NCBI RefSeq assembly: GCF_042242105.1
Contig: NC_092027.1
Span: 11,503,721 to 11,567,720, forward strand
Direction: 5' to 3'
Source of the DNA: Pempheris klunzingeri
Lineage: Eukaryota; Chordata; Actinopteri; Acropomatiformes; Pempheridae
Length of the DNA stretch: 64,000 bases
In this document: positions 35,241 through 48,311 of the stretch, piece after piece
How positions within the stretch are numbered: position 1 is the stretch's first letter
How the letters are laid out: each line of letters begins with the position of its first letter
Notes under the pieces: model-generated
What the model was told of the DNA's origin: nothing
Database searches by the model: none
Seen by the model: only the letters and a program-made list of their open reading frames with translations
Program-made: the position numbers and the translations under genes

Positions 35241-38200
35241 TCAGGAAGTATTTCAGAGCAAAACTATTTAAATCTGCTGATGTAACCTCAGGAGGCCTGT
35301 TCAATCTTTGATGTAGGCATTTCAGTCATGACACCTTGAGGTAAAATGACTTTGTGAAAAGTAATTTGTGTGACCAGAACCGTTCCCTATTCAGACGGGG
35401 TGAGGATGAGCAGCTGCCTGTGACTCTGCACTCATTAAAACCGGCCTTAATGTGTTGGGACCGATGGAGCACACAGTGACGTTGCTATGCTCGATCTGGA
35501 TGTCCTGCTGCTGAAAGGAGAAAGTTTAATCGCACTCTGTCTGACTGCTGTGAAAGTACAGTTTCATCATAGGCTGTCAAGATGTCGTTTAGCAGACTAC
35601 ACACATTTCACACTCACTTAGGCTTTAACAAGCAAGAACCCCATCCCCGTCATTGGTAGGCAAACAGTGGAGTGTTTGGCTCTGCACCCCAGGTTTTGCA
35701 ATTACCCTGCGTGCCCTGTTCGACACCCCTGTCCATCTGAGACACACACCTCAGGGAATTAGGCCGAGGATTGAGCCTGCAGCGCGTGTTGCTGTGACTA
35801 CCAAAGAATGTTTGCTAAATGTCAAACTCGCTTCGGATTGAGCAGGATTTCTAATGTGAAAATGGAAAATACTGTTATGTGCTGTTGTTGTTCTTCTATT
35901 GATCTGGAACAGAGCAGAATAGAGGAGCTAAATGTAATTATTTCCCCTTTTAGACGCAGTTGCTGCTGTGCTGTGTTCACAGTTTCTCTTCTTTTATGTT
36001 CCCTGTAATCCAAGTATCCACCAAAGCATCAGTGAAACATTATCTTTCATGGACTTAACACAATGAGACCTCAGGTTCCTAGTTAGGTGGGGTGGGGTTT
36101 TCACCTTGCATGTAAGGTTTTTATCGAGAAAGAGGAAATGCACTTGCACAGAGCGTAGCCATTTAGCAGGCAACACAGTGTGGTTAATGGATACCTCTAT
36201 GGGCTGATACTTATTAGCTGCAAACTGTGAAGGAAAGACCCATTTGTGTTCCAACATTTAACAGTATTACATATATGCAGGTTCATGGACAGAGTTCACA
36301 GGGTTTAAAGTCTCCATTCCTACCACAGCATGCAAGCAAATATTGTATATGGAAAGTGCTTTTAATTTAAGGCTTGATTACACTGCAATGTAACAAGTGC
36401 CAAATCTTTCTGTAGAATTTAAGGGCTTAATCATCATTAGCATGATTTGGCATCTTTTCGATTCAGCCCTATCATTTAGTGTGACTGCATGCAGTGATGC
36501 TCTTTATCTGTAATCTCTAATTTTGCCATATGAGGTCTGTCATTTTAGAAAGCAAGGGAACTCGCCGCCGGTGGAGAAATGATCATTAACTTTGCGCTCA
36601 TTCACTCCCACCGAAAATCTGCTCTGCTTGTTAAAGATTAGAGAGTTCAGAAAAAGATGGGACAGAAGCATGGCCTCGGTTAGAGAGTGAGTCAGGGATT
36701 GAGCAGGAATAAAAGCTATTAGAGGGGAGGGTGTGACAGATGAAGAGAATAAGAAATGAGACGGCGACTTTAATAATAAAAGAGGATATTGATCTACAGT
36801 GGACCAGTTGGGTTATCACTGGTGCTCCTCAACACTATTGACCCTTGCGTAATTGATTTTTCATTTGTTCTGTACAGTGTAAAGGGCACTTGTTATACTT
36901 TCTGAAATTCTATTTGTGGTAGTTATTAGAGCACCCAAAGTGCCTCTTCTTCTGAAAGGACACAAGTACACACATCTTCAAAGGGTGCCCTTGATAGAGT
37001 TAATAGACCTTCAACAGGTTTAGAGCTGCGTCCAGCTCAGAAATGTAAATTCTCACAGTTAAACCTGCATATGTCGATACAGATGGATGACGTTTTTACA
37101 CACCTCAGTAAGATCAGGAAATGCTCCCAGCAGCTTACTTAGGGCAGGGAAACCACCTAATGTTCTGCTCAGATAAAACATTAAATATTACACCGGTTAA
37201 TCAATGACGGATTGAGTCGTTGAACGATGATGAATCTCTTCTTCAGTGAAATGTTGAGCTTCAGACCATGGAAAAATTTGTCATCCAGTAGGAGAATTTG
37301 TAGTAGAGATAAACGTTTTACAGCTTCATCACTCTGATGTTATTAAATATATTTTAATCCAGCACAGGGAGCCTTGTCAGATCCATATATTACTTCTGTA
37401 TTCTGTCTGCGATTGTGCTGCGAAAGAAAGCAATAAAAAAGAATCTCGTTGCATCATTTTTTAGATCTTTGTGTACGTGTGTGAAAGTGTGTGTACATGT
37501 TTCACTTCAAATAGAAAGAGGCAACACTTTTTTGGGAAACAGCTGAGGTCGTTGTGTAAATATGCCGAGCTCAGGAATGTCAAATCTCACCTGTGTGTGT
37601 GTGTCTTTGCCAGCAACACGTCACACATTGTTAAAGCCAGACTTGTTTGACCTGACGTACAGTAGTTGGAATCCTGTCTGTTCCTGCCCACACTCACACA
37701 CTTACCAGCCAAAACACACACAGACACACACACACACACTCCCATCTACTAACAGACATGCACACTCACACACACAGAAATGAGCCCTCTTATATGGACA
37801 CGCATGCATAACCTGGATACATTTTCTTCAATGTCAAACACCCGCACGAACGTAGAGCTTCAAGCACACTTGCACACTTATTGCACAGTTGTTTACCTCT
37901 TTCATACATACAGTACACAGACCCACACACTGTTATCAACTCAAGGTGGCCCTCAGCAATTTTCTCAAGAATAACAGGGTGTCTCAGCTTGTGTTCGAAT
38001 ACTCTGCAGCTCTGTGTTTGTGCTCTCTCTCTCTCTCCGCTACAGCGTTGAAACAGGCCTCAGCTCTGTGCTGCTGTGTGACAGCAAGGGAGAGAGCGAG
38101 GGGTTGAGGCCGAGTGTGCCGTGTTCAAGGCAAGTAAACACTGCAGATGCGATTAACTGAGATTGCCTTGGGGAAGCTCTAATGGGAAATCAAGGCCCCT

Positions 38201-38394
38201 CTTTCTAAGAATTGTGGGTAGCACAAGTTGTTGTATATCCAACCCCTGATGTTAGGATCTGCATGGAGAGAGCGAGAGGACAAGGTTGAAATTACATGCA
38301 TGCTGGTACACTGTCTCTGTCTTCTTGTATAACAAAAGAGCTTTCAATTGTGTCACATGTTCGCACTGTTGTCATGTAAATGGATATTGACATA

Positions 38395-38560
38395 AAAAGC
38401 TAGTAAGCTTAGCATAAAGAGTGGAAACAGGGTGAAACACGTAGTCATGTGGGTTTTATCTGTTGAGTTGCTGACATCTGTCTCTGAGATTTCTGTCACC
38501 AACCCAAAACAAATGGAGGTGAATGGAACACATGGGTGAGGGAACAGAGTGTGTATAGAC
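38395..38560. repeat. Family A element, partial copy 3
   Basis: The left arm AGTAAGCTTAGCATAAAGAG and the following 'ggaaacagggtgaaac' match the other copies. The right arm is absent, so the copy is truncated. Confidence 0.5.
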
Positions 38561-39841
38561 TGTCCGTTCTCCTCGCTGTAAAGTGCTGCTGATGCAGCAG
38601 ACTTGCACGCACAGTCACACTCTGCAGGGACGAGATGCTATAATGTCACCCAAGGGGAGGATCCTCATCTCACACTCTGCTGGCTAAAGCACTGCAGGGA
38701 GGCTGCAAGCACGCACGCGCACACACACACACACACGCACACACACATGCACGTTAAGCACACTCATACTGCACACGCAAACGTCTGCATGCACACTTAA
38801 TGCGTGCCCTGAGCTTTATTTGTATTCTGTGCAGCCTGCTCGTCTTTGTGAGAGCAATATCTGTTTCTTTGTGTAAAATCTTCTTTTTTCTATCTACCTT
38901 TCTGATGGACTCACCTATGTCGCTCTCTGCATATACAAGCAAGCCTGCTCCATCTTTGTCTGTGTATTTCTCTCTTGGCACGTTTGCCCACAAAAACATA
39001 AAACCGCTGTGATAAGAAGCGATAGTAATATTTGTCTCCAGTACATTTTTGTTTTTATAATGTGAGAAATGCACATTACAATAAGTGCAGTGTTCTGCCA
39101 ATGTTAATAAGGTCATCATGTGTTTATGGGGTCAGGTGTTTGACATCATGTGTTTGGAGAGAAATAGAATATCTGTTCATGGACAGTTTATAACTGGTGC
39201 TGAATGAGGGTCATTGGGGACGTGATGAAGACAAAGAGGTGATTGTTGGTCGGCTTTCTGACGTCTGTGAGTGTGTGCATATGTAGCGATTGTCTAACAT
39301 GCGTGCAGCGAAGCTTGTGTGTGTGATGTTTTCGCGCTAGTGCCATTCCATATAAATTGGACGTAGCACTGAGGTGCACACACACATAAGGACATAGTGT
39401 GGTATGGTTTTGTGCTGCAGAGTGGTTGTTTGCTCCGTCTCTGTGCAAATGAAGGATGGGACCGCCAGTGGATTGGCGCCTATCCATCACCAAGGACCTC
39501 AGGCTGGCTGACACCATTTCACACCTTCTCTCTCTCTCTCCAGTCTACCTTATTTTTCTTTGCTGCCCTCCCACCTCCTTTTCTTTCTCCACCTGTCCCT
39601 CCTCTTCAGCTTGCCTTGCATTCCAATCGTCCTCCTCCTCTTCCTCTCTAGCCTTCTGTCACCATGTCTCACTTATTCACATTTCCCCTTTATTGTCTCC
39701 TTTCCATTCCTCTTTTTACATTTTGTCACCCATCTCTCCTCTACCCTCTCCTTCTGGCTCTTTTTCTCTCTTTCTTTCTTTCACAACACTTGAAAACCTA
39801 CATCCTTGTCACTGGCATTGATCTTGGAACAGAGGCTGTTG

Positions 39842-39935
39842 GGCACACACACATGCTCGTACACACACGCACACACTCGTGCACACACACATGCTCGTAC
39901 ACACACACACACATACTTGTACACACACACACACA
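39842..39935. repeat. CA-rich minisatellite with repeated ATGCTCGT unit
   Basis: CA runs are punctuated by ATGCTCGT, ACTCGTG, ATGCTCGT and ATACTTGT, giving a higher-order unit. The word CACACACATGCTCGTACAC occurs twice, about 36 bp apart. Confidence 0.85.
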
Positions 39936-41013
39936 AAGACAGTCTGTCCTGCTTACAATTAAAGCGTACCTCCCTCTTCCCTTTTCCCAAGCAGGCTCAT
40001 AATAGGAAATGCCCCCGTTATCTCTACGGGCAGCGGCTTATTAATATAAGCCGTAGACAAACAAGGTGTGGGTACGTGCAGTGCTGTGTGTGTATCCCTG
40101 ATAAAATGAAGTAGTATGAGGCAGAAATTAGATGGCCAGCCTCAAACTGTACTCGTCAGTGCAATAGTGTTGTGACAAAAGGTGAAGAACAGAAAGGTGA
40201 GAAAATAGTCACAGTTTTGAGATGCTGCTACCAGCTAAGGGTTGTTCAAACTATTCCTCTTTTTCGGAACAGTTCATACTCTAACAGAAAAGGGTTGAAT
40301 AAAACAAGCTATCACAGCTGTAAAGGTCACATTGAATATTTTGTTTTTGTCTTACTACGTGAAACACGTCAGGTCAGAGGTTTACTAAGGCCTCTAATGC
40401 CACACAATGACTTTTCATTTTGTTGAACTTTCCTTCAATAAGGAACTAACAAATCTGCAAACAACTATGAAATAATGAAAGTAACTTCCTGGTCCTCTTT
40501 TTTTTGTCTTCTCAGTGATTCTCTTTGATCACAGAGCTTTTGACTCCGCTCTCACTTTAGCATGAGCAATAAAGGAAGTGATCAGTTTCGATTTCAGTCT
40601 GGGCTCAGAGTGTGTGATTGTTTTAGGCTATTATCTGGCTTGTACAGAGGAAATGAGCGGCTGGGTTTCTCCATTTTTCTCTGGAGAGCAGCCTTTAGCC
40701 TGATTGCTAATGACTGTTTAGTGCAGGGACAGTATTTGTTAATGGACTATAGGGCATTAAGTCACCAGAGAGAGTGAGGTGTGTGTGTGGGAAGATGAGA
40801 GAGAGCGAGACAGGCAGCCTGTGTGTTTGTGCGATCAAGTTTGAATGCAACAATTTGCAACATGAGAACTGTAGAGAAGCTTGAGTGGGATGCAGTTGTA
40901 GCCATTAGGGCTGTTTGCACATGTTGAATTTTCTCTAAAATCAGCGTAATGTTTATTGATATCTCCAAGTCATCCAGGGAATTTACTCTCTGTCTCCCTC
41001 TGCTTCCCCCACG

Positions 41014-41036
41014 CCCCCCCCCCCCCCCCCCCCCCC
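41014..41036. repeat. Homopolymer C, 23 bp
   Basis: An uninterrupted C run within a pyrimidine-rich stretch. Confidence 0.95.
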
Positions 41037-41579
41037 ATTCTCCTCCTCCTTTCCTCCGTCTCTGTCACTGCTAAGCTCTTTGAATAGGCTGGTTGTTTTC
41101 CTCTGCTGGCTGCGCCTAAATATGCTTCACAATCCAGGAGTAGACAATGGCAATGCCAAAACGTAAAGGGAGGAAGGAAAAAAAGAGAGAGATACGAAGA
41201 GGGTGACACAGACAGAGAATTAAACAGAGGGAGTTGTGAATGAATGAGTAAATAGAATTGGAGGAAAGATGTTTGAGCCAAGTGGGAGAACAAAGAGTTG
41301 ATTGTTGAGGAAAGTTAGGGGCCTTTCAGTTCCTGGACAGTTGGACCCTGATGTTTTTCTTAGATTCCCTGATGAAAAGTTAAAGGGTTGGACATGTTCA
41401 CTGTGTTAACAGTTTCTTTTTATCCTGCCCATCAAGAAACGGGGGCAATGCACAGTTTTATTTATTTAAAGAATCATTTTAAGGATCATTTTATCTGGAT
41501 AGAGCTGATCAAACCTCAATACTTTGTTGTTAATATCTGTAATGTGTCCTTTGCATCAAATATTGAAACGTGGCCTTGA

Positions 41580-41690
41580 TTCATCTTTTTGGGAACCCTT
41601 ATAAAGGGTTTATATGTTGAAACTAATGATTTTATTAATGGTTAGTACATCACTTATTAAAGCTTTATAGATTCGAGTTTGTAGGTTCCA
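41580..41690. repeat. Short AT-rich repeat piece
   Basis: The words 'cccttataaagggtttatat' and 'cttattaaagctttatag' resemble parts of the AT-rich element at 25740-26160 and a common fish repeat of that style. Low certainty. Confidence 0.35.
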
Positions 41691-42114
41691 AGCCATTAAG
41701 GAAATGAAATTTGAGGTTGCCAGGATGTGAAAGATCGCTTTGGCTCAGTTAATCCTTTGTATTTGGTAACAACTCTGTTAAAAAGTTGCTATCTAAAAAT
41801 GTAGCTATCTAATAATATGATGCCGTCATAGAAAGGGATTTTTCACAGCCTGGTAACCCTTTTTTTAAAAAAAATAACTGATCTATAGTTTTTGTAAATA
41901 ATGTAGTATTTGACATTTGAGAACTTCCTTTTCCTCTTTTTTAAATGAATAAAGGGAAGAAAGTATGTTTTACATTCCTCAAAGTTAGGCATGCAATACA
42001 ATATTGTGTAGGTTTGAACTGAAGCTCAGACACTGGTATAGAAAAACAAACCATATTTAGTCCTAAATACAGAAGAGCTGAAACCGCTTGATGGTTCATT
42101 AACAGACATTTTGG

Positions 42115-42315
42115 TAATCATTAAATCATTAAATCATAAAAATGCAACAAAAAATGTCTTAAATCTCTGCTTTTTTGTTTTCTATGAGAGTAACCTGAAC
42201 ATGTTTAGGTTTTGTGCTGCTGCTAGGACAAAACAAGCAACTGGACAACGTCCAACAAAAATAATTAGCAGATTATGAGATAATGAAAATAATTGTTGGT
42301 TGTAATGCTATTATA
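42115..42315 (-). repeat. Dispersed repeat family B, copy 1
   Basis: The segment holds 'taacctgaacatgtttaggt', 'aggacaaaacaagcaa' and then 'gataatgaaaataattgttg'. It is the reverse sense of the 'ctgcaactaacgattatttt' element that is abundant in percomorph fish. No coding capacity. Confidence 0.6.
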
Positions 42316-43548
42316 CAGCACAGAATAACAGAAATATAAGGCTGAGAGGGTACAGAAAACATCAAAGGTCAACTGTGACTGCTGGATCTACACTCAAATG
42401 CTTATCTTTGACATATAATCATTTTTTTCACAGCTCAGTGAGGTTGTGAAGAGAGTACACTTGGCCCAGGGAGTTGCACATTTGAAAAATGCCTACAAAG
42501 CTTAAATGCTTAAGTTGCTTTGCGGAAGCTGCACCTCTTCTTGGATAGCAGGAGTGGGAGTTTTGACAGCAGGAAGAAAAAGAGGGAGGGGAAGATGAAA
42601 GCGTTTTACCTTTCAGCCTCTGGTACAGGAAGTTATCCGAACGCCAGAGAGAGAGGGAGAGAGAGAGGGGGAGACAGATGAGAGAGAGGGGGATGGACCT
42701 TTTTGAAAAAAGAGAGATGTGAGCTTGGGACCCACAACAGCAGGGTGCCTCTCTGCAGCGAACAGCGACATAAAAAGGTTTTGAACCGGAGCCAGGTCCC
42801 TGAGCCTTCTACAATCGCTGAGGGACGGAGGAGAGGAGAGAACAGGAGAGGAAACGATGCGAGGAGAGAGAAGTTAAAGAAAATGGACGATTAGAAGGAA
42901 AATGAAAAGAGGAACAGGGAGAGGAGATGCAGTCAAGTGAAAAAAAAGTGCTTTCCAGTGTGTTCTTTAAAGTTGACAGAGTTTGGGATGCACCATGGTG
43001 TAGATGACTAATTCCTAAAGCAGGGCTTCATCTCTCAGGGGCACTTTCTTTTATAATCAACTGCAAACATTCTTTGTGTGAAGGAGGGAAACAGAAATTC
43101 AAACATGAAGCGCCCTGCAGAGGATATGAGATGATAACAGTTGAACTTGTCAAAGGCTCTACTTTAGGTGGAGGTTTGGATGTGACTCATTCAGAAATTA
43201 GTCATGTCTCTGGATCCAGAGGAATGTAGGGATGGAAGCATGGAGCTGAGCACAGGGGAAGAAATGGAGGAGAGGAGGAAGAATTTGGGGAAAAGAGCCA
43301 ATGGCAACTCTCAGACAGACCAGGAAGTGACAGCAGGAAATCCAAAGTTGTAATCAGAGCTTCTTTGCACTCAGATGTAAAATTTTCCAATTTTAATACT
43401 ATCCTTCTCGCCAGTTTTCCTATTCCTGAAGGGAGGATCCTTTATAGTTTTTAGAAAAAAAATTTGGGTCATCTGAAAAATCTCAAAGCATCAATGAAAG
43501 GTTGTGATGTATGCTAGCGGCATGTCTCTAGTGAAGGCAATGTTATGG

Positions 43549-44035
43549 CGCTTTTCCATTACACAGTTTTAGCACTACTTGCCTCGCCCCGCCTCGGTTT
43601 GGGTCGTTTTCCATTACAATTGCGTACCACCTCAACATGGGTGGGGTCGTCATAGCAAGGCGGCCCGAAACTCCAGTGGTGTAATTTGTATGCGACACAA
43701 ACACAAACACAACTAAGGACATCAAGTGTTTGGTTTGCGTGTAGCCTTTTACCTTGTTCACAGAAATGATAGAAACGCACGGCCGCTGTTTCCAAACCTG
43801 CCGTTTTAAAAACGGCAGGTTTGATTCTTGTGAACAAGTCACTCTCATGACTCATCCAGTGATGTCACTCCCTGGCCAATCAGTGGGCTGCACTCTGTTG
43901 ACGTCACATTTTGGGCTGGACTCAGCTCGCTTGGAACCCCGGCAGAGTAGGTACTAATAAAGTACCTGGTACCAGGTACTATCACCTAATGGAAAACCCT
44001 AAAGACCGAGTTGAGTTGAGCCAAGTCAAGTAGGT
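43549..44035. mobile_element. Palindrome-rich non-autonomous DNA transposon
   Basis: The left end reads GGCGCTTTTCCATTACACAG. Towards the right end is CCTAATGGAAAACCC, so TTTTCCATTA / TAATGGAAAA form inverted ends. A second GTTTTCCATTACAA lies at about 43607-43620. The centre holds a perfect 14-bp-arm hairpin (43794-43822), and the right part has a perfect 20-bp palindrome (43961-43980). The interior 'ccaatcagtgg' and 'cgtcac' words match a familiar teleost foldback element. No transposase frame is present. Superfamily (hAT- or Harbinger-like) is not resolved, and the right boundary is approximate. Confidence 0.68.
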
Positions 44036-44039
44036 GCTA

Positions 44040-44545
44040 GGTGACCCATAGATAATGGGTCGGATCCATCGCATTGGTCCAGACTGAAATCAGTCTCATC
44101 ATCGACTGCTTCTGGATGGATTGCCATTAAATTTTGTACAGACATTCATGGTTTCCTGAGGGTGAATCATAATGACTTTTCATTTAGCACCACTCTGAGG
44201 TCGAAATTTTCAGCTTTTAGCAGAATGTGTTGAAAACTGTCATTAAACATGTCATCCTCAGGATGAACTGCAAAATCACCTGTAAAAATCCCCTTACTTT
44301 TCCTAGCGCCATCATCAGGTCAAAACTGCGAGTTAGACCATTCTGGTATCCCTGTATTAACTGGACTTTGTGTTTAGTACTAAGTAGCAAATGCTAACAT
44401 GGTGAACACTAGGCTTCACCTTCTAAACATTAGCATGCTAGCATTGTCGTTGTGAGCATGTCAGCATGCTGCTGTTAGCAATTAGCTCGAAGCACTGATG
44501 TGCAAAGTACGGCCTCACAGAGCTGCTAGCACGGCTGGAGACTTT
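44040..44545. repeat. Dispersed repeat with 'attgccattaaattttgta' core
   Basis: It contains 'gatggattgccattaaattt', 'tgtacagacattcatggttt', 'cctgagggtgaatcat' and, further on, repeated AGCATGCTAGCA/AGCATGCTGCTG words. These are hallmarks of a very abundant teleost interspersed repeat. It abuts the transposon at 43549-44035. Non-coding. Confidence 0.62.
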
Positions 44546-44564
44546 TGTCTTGCTTACTGTTCCT

Positions 44565-44690
44565 CTGCTAATGCTGCAACTATTACTATTGAATCAATTA
44601 ATTGATTGAATTGATCAATTAATTGATTAATCAACGTATTCAGCTGTATAAAAGGTATAATAAAGTTTAACTTGGACCAAAAAGGTAATG
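44565..44690. repeat. Dispersed repeat family B, fragment copy 2
   Basis: 'aatgctgcaactattactat' is followed by repeated AATTGATT/AATTAATTGA palindromic words, as in the left end of the family B element. Confidence 0.5.
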
Positions 44691-47600
44691 AGTATAAGCT
44701 GACAATAAATCCATGCCTACAGACACAGCTGTTTACGTATTCCTCTTTTTACTGTGTGCATTGTTGCTGCATTCTTGCTGATTTGAATAACTGTTCAGAG
44801 AATTGTTCCCTCTCCAGTTGTCAGGAGCAGTAAAGAACGGCCTGATGAAGCCTGATTTTATCTCACAGTAAATAGTACCTATTCAGTTCTCCTGTGCCGT
44901 GCTCGATAAAAACAGGCTGCAGTGTCTGCTGCAGTGCTGAAGCAGGAGAGACGCAGGATGGGGGAATTCCCCAGCAGCCCCCCAACACTTTGCTCCTCTC
45001 CCGCCCATCACACAAGTACCTTTCCCTTTCCTTATGATGATGCTCACACACAAGCACGCTGACTCGTGGCAATAAAAATACACATGGGCATAAAGCGGCA
45101 AATTAAAAGCCTGACTCAGAGCAACAAATGAGGCTGGGGGATTAGCTTCTTTTCAACCGTGTTATGAAGGTTATTTTTAGGCTCCTCTCCGCCACACAAT
45201 GCCTCATGAAAAAACAAAGCGGGCAGGGTTTGGCTTTTGAATACAGATCTCTGTGTCTGTGGGTTAGGTTTCAGTGGACTTGGTATTTAATTGATTTTGA
45301 CTTCCAGTAAATGTTGCTTTGTAGCTAATTACATGACATAAAAGGGGATTTTTAATGATTTACTCATGAAAAGTAGCTGGTACCACACTTAAAACTGAAT
45401 ATTTAAAATAAGTCTGGGGTTTTTGAGTCTCCGTCGGTCTGTCTCAGCTTTGCACACACTAATATATCTGTTCTACTTTCTCTCCAAACACACCACACAA
45501 ATACCCGAACCCCATGCCTCGCGCTCACACTCGCAGCAATCAGTGTTGGCCCTCAGCCTCCACAGTAACAAATCACTCAGACAGCGCAGCCGTGCCCTCT
45601 CATTAAGCATGCTGCACACTGAAAGCAACACTGCTAATGACTCTGCATTGCCTGTTATACACACACACACACACACACACAATACTCTCAGACTTAATGC
45701 CATAATAGTTAGCTTAAACCACACAAACTCACCAGACAGACAGACGACACTCCTGCCCAGCTGTTTTGCCTCTGCAGAGAGTGAATTCACAGGGAACGTT
45801 CTGGAAAGTGTGTGATTTTCTACCATGAGATATTGAGATCAGCAACACAATAGCTGTCAGTAACTGTGTGCAGATGAAGACTGTGCTTTTTCTGTATTCT
45901 ATCATTAAGCTACGTTGAGATTGTAACCTGAAGCCCACTGGGGTGCTCTCCCAACAATACCATCCCTGTTCCAGAAACTTCACATCCCATTTGTTCTGAT
46001 GTCGTTGCTGCCGGTTCACTCCGAGCTTTTTTAGCACTTGTTTCCGCGCTGTCATCTTGCATCCGCTGCCGGCTGGAAGTTAGCATAGAGCCCGCTCATT
46101 TATTCTAGCAGAGTTAGCCTGCTTGTGCTTCACGAACTTGACATTGTCAGCCAAGCATGCACAGATTCAATCAGCAAGAATTTGCAGGGAAGCACATCTT
46201 GTGGAAGCCAAGTCAGTGTTGTACACAGCCTGAAATGCACAATCTGCTTCTCCTTTTGTTAAACTCTTGGCAAATATTCGGGTGTTGTTAATAAATCCAG
46301 TTTTTTTTTCTTTTGCAGATTGATTTAGAAGTCAAATTCCTCAAACCCAGTGTTATCAGTAGAAGTTTGTCTCCACTTTGTTGCACTTAACGCTGTCTTT
46401 CGGCTTTTGTTGGCCATGAACACGCCGTCTTTGTGAATTGTCTTCTGATGTTAGCTGGTGATGAATTGCACAGATAGTGTAACAGCATCGATTTCTCTTT
46501 TCTCAATGTAAGGTAGCATATTGACTGTCTCAGTAACTCAATCACTTGGATAATAGCACAGAGGAAAGAGTGTGTGTCTGTGTATGTATACGAATGTACA
46601 CAGGCTTGTGCTTGCTGTTCATTTTTTCCTTTTGTGATTGTGTGCAGGCATGATAGCATGCATGTACCTTATGAATATGTGTGTGCATGAGGTGTCGGTC
46701 CACATCTTTTTATTGTGTTTTCAGAGTATATAGTAAAGTGTTTTTTGATGTCCGTATGTGTCTGTGTGTGTGTGTGTGTGTGTGCCGATCTGAAAGGTCT
46801 GCATTATCAGCCTCTTGGCAACAAGCAAATGGAGAACCACTGAGTTCTGTTCAGTGTGTTCATCGTCAAGGCCCTGTCGCCCCGGGTTACAGGGTTGCTA
46901 GGGGATGGATGGACAGGCTGGCATCACAAAGTGCCAGTTAGGCATGCCGGTGCTCCATATCCTGATCTCCTGCTCTTTTTGCTCCCTCCCCTCATGTTGT
47001 ACCTGGAGAAGCCTGTGAATTCTTTAGGACTCATTTATACCCCAAAAACAGTGATACAATAGAGCTTCCTTAAATCCGAGTTTAGTATGGACTGGTCAGT
47101 TCTCCTCAGCAGGTGCTGCTCAAAAAGCCACTCCACTAATTTGCAGACACTTGACTCTAATGCTAAATGATTTGGGGGTTAGGAAGCAAAGTTTGTGTGC
47201 TTGTGAATTTTGCTGCATAAACAGGGTGTGTTCTGTCTTCACAAACAGGAAGCAAGCCTGCTGTTTCATCTTCCTCTCACAGCCCGAACCAACCCAGTGA
47301 TTTTTATTTGGTCACAATTAGCAGATGACAAATCGTAGATTATTTACGGAGTCCCTGTTTGTTTCCAATTATTGTGTTGTCATGGTGATGAATGCGTGTT
47401 TTTGTGCACTGTAAATGATTTAATCCTTTTAATAGACTGTCATTTATTGTTACTAGTGCATAAATAATCATGAAGCGCCATCAGGATGGATGTTGTTTTA
47501 AGATATGTCGTGGTTGTAGAGTTTTTGAGTGTGTGTGTGAGTGTATGTGAGAGAGTATGTGAGAGAGAAGGGGGGGGGGGGCAGTTGAGGCGCCAGTAAA

Positions 47601-48263
47601 GAGGGTATGTCTAGCAGCTGTGTCATTTTGCAGAGTGAAGGATTATGGGAGAATTACACTGAATGAGCAGGAGGACCCACTCTCACAACTTTCTTTCTAC
47701 ATTGTCGTGCGTGTGTGTGTGTTAAACAGTGGGATAGACTGTGTGTACTGCGTTCATTGCTCAGTTGCTGCCAGTGACTTGCTACTATGGCATGCGTAGC
47801 AGCTGACACTGCATTAGTCATAGTCTACCTGTGACTTCCTGCGATGCACACAGTGAAATATAATATGTCAATAAAAGATTGTCACATTATCTTATCTTAA
47901 AGCCAAATGGACTAATATACAAAATACATTTTAAGTAAATCCAAATCTTGTTTTTTTTTTTCACAATGAATAGGAGAAGAGGCATTCCTCAGATGAGCTC
48001 TGCAAAGCAGTGTGACAATAGGGCTTAATAGATTATTTATTTTACATAAGCCTACCAGATATGAAAGGTAAACACAGGTTTCAAGCCTATAATAACAGTG
48101 GGATTGCTGCACGGTTACTATGGAATTATTATCGGATCATTTTAAAGCTATAGTGGAGTTTGACATGAACCTCTAACCTTAACAGCCATTAATTCTGCTT
48201 TTTTAATCTTATCTTGATGTGACTGCAGAATATGAGCTGATGCATTAACTTGTCAAAAGGCCA

Positions 48264-48311
<48 letters not shown>

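Larger units (their letters stand above)
32642..43540. other. Putative first-intron or intergenic DNA, no coding exon recognised
   Basis: About 11 kb dominated by microsatellites and dispersed repeats. If the donor at 32642 is used, this is intron of the plus-strand gene. CA-rich tracts occur at about 37713-37740 and 38713-38752. No exon with a protein match was found. Confidence 0.45.

Noticed and set aside
41970..42020. Any CRISPR-like or prokaryotic operon structure
   Set aside because: No direct-repeat/spacer arrays or ribosome-binding-site-led gene strings anywhere. The tandem repeats in this window are eukaryotic microsatellites.
45729..46055. 108-codon minus-strand frame with Lys/Arg-rich start
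   Set aside because: No recognisable domain; may be a decayed repeat fragment, insufficient to call.
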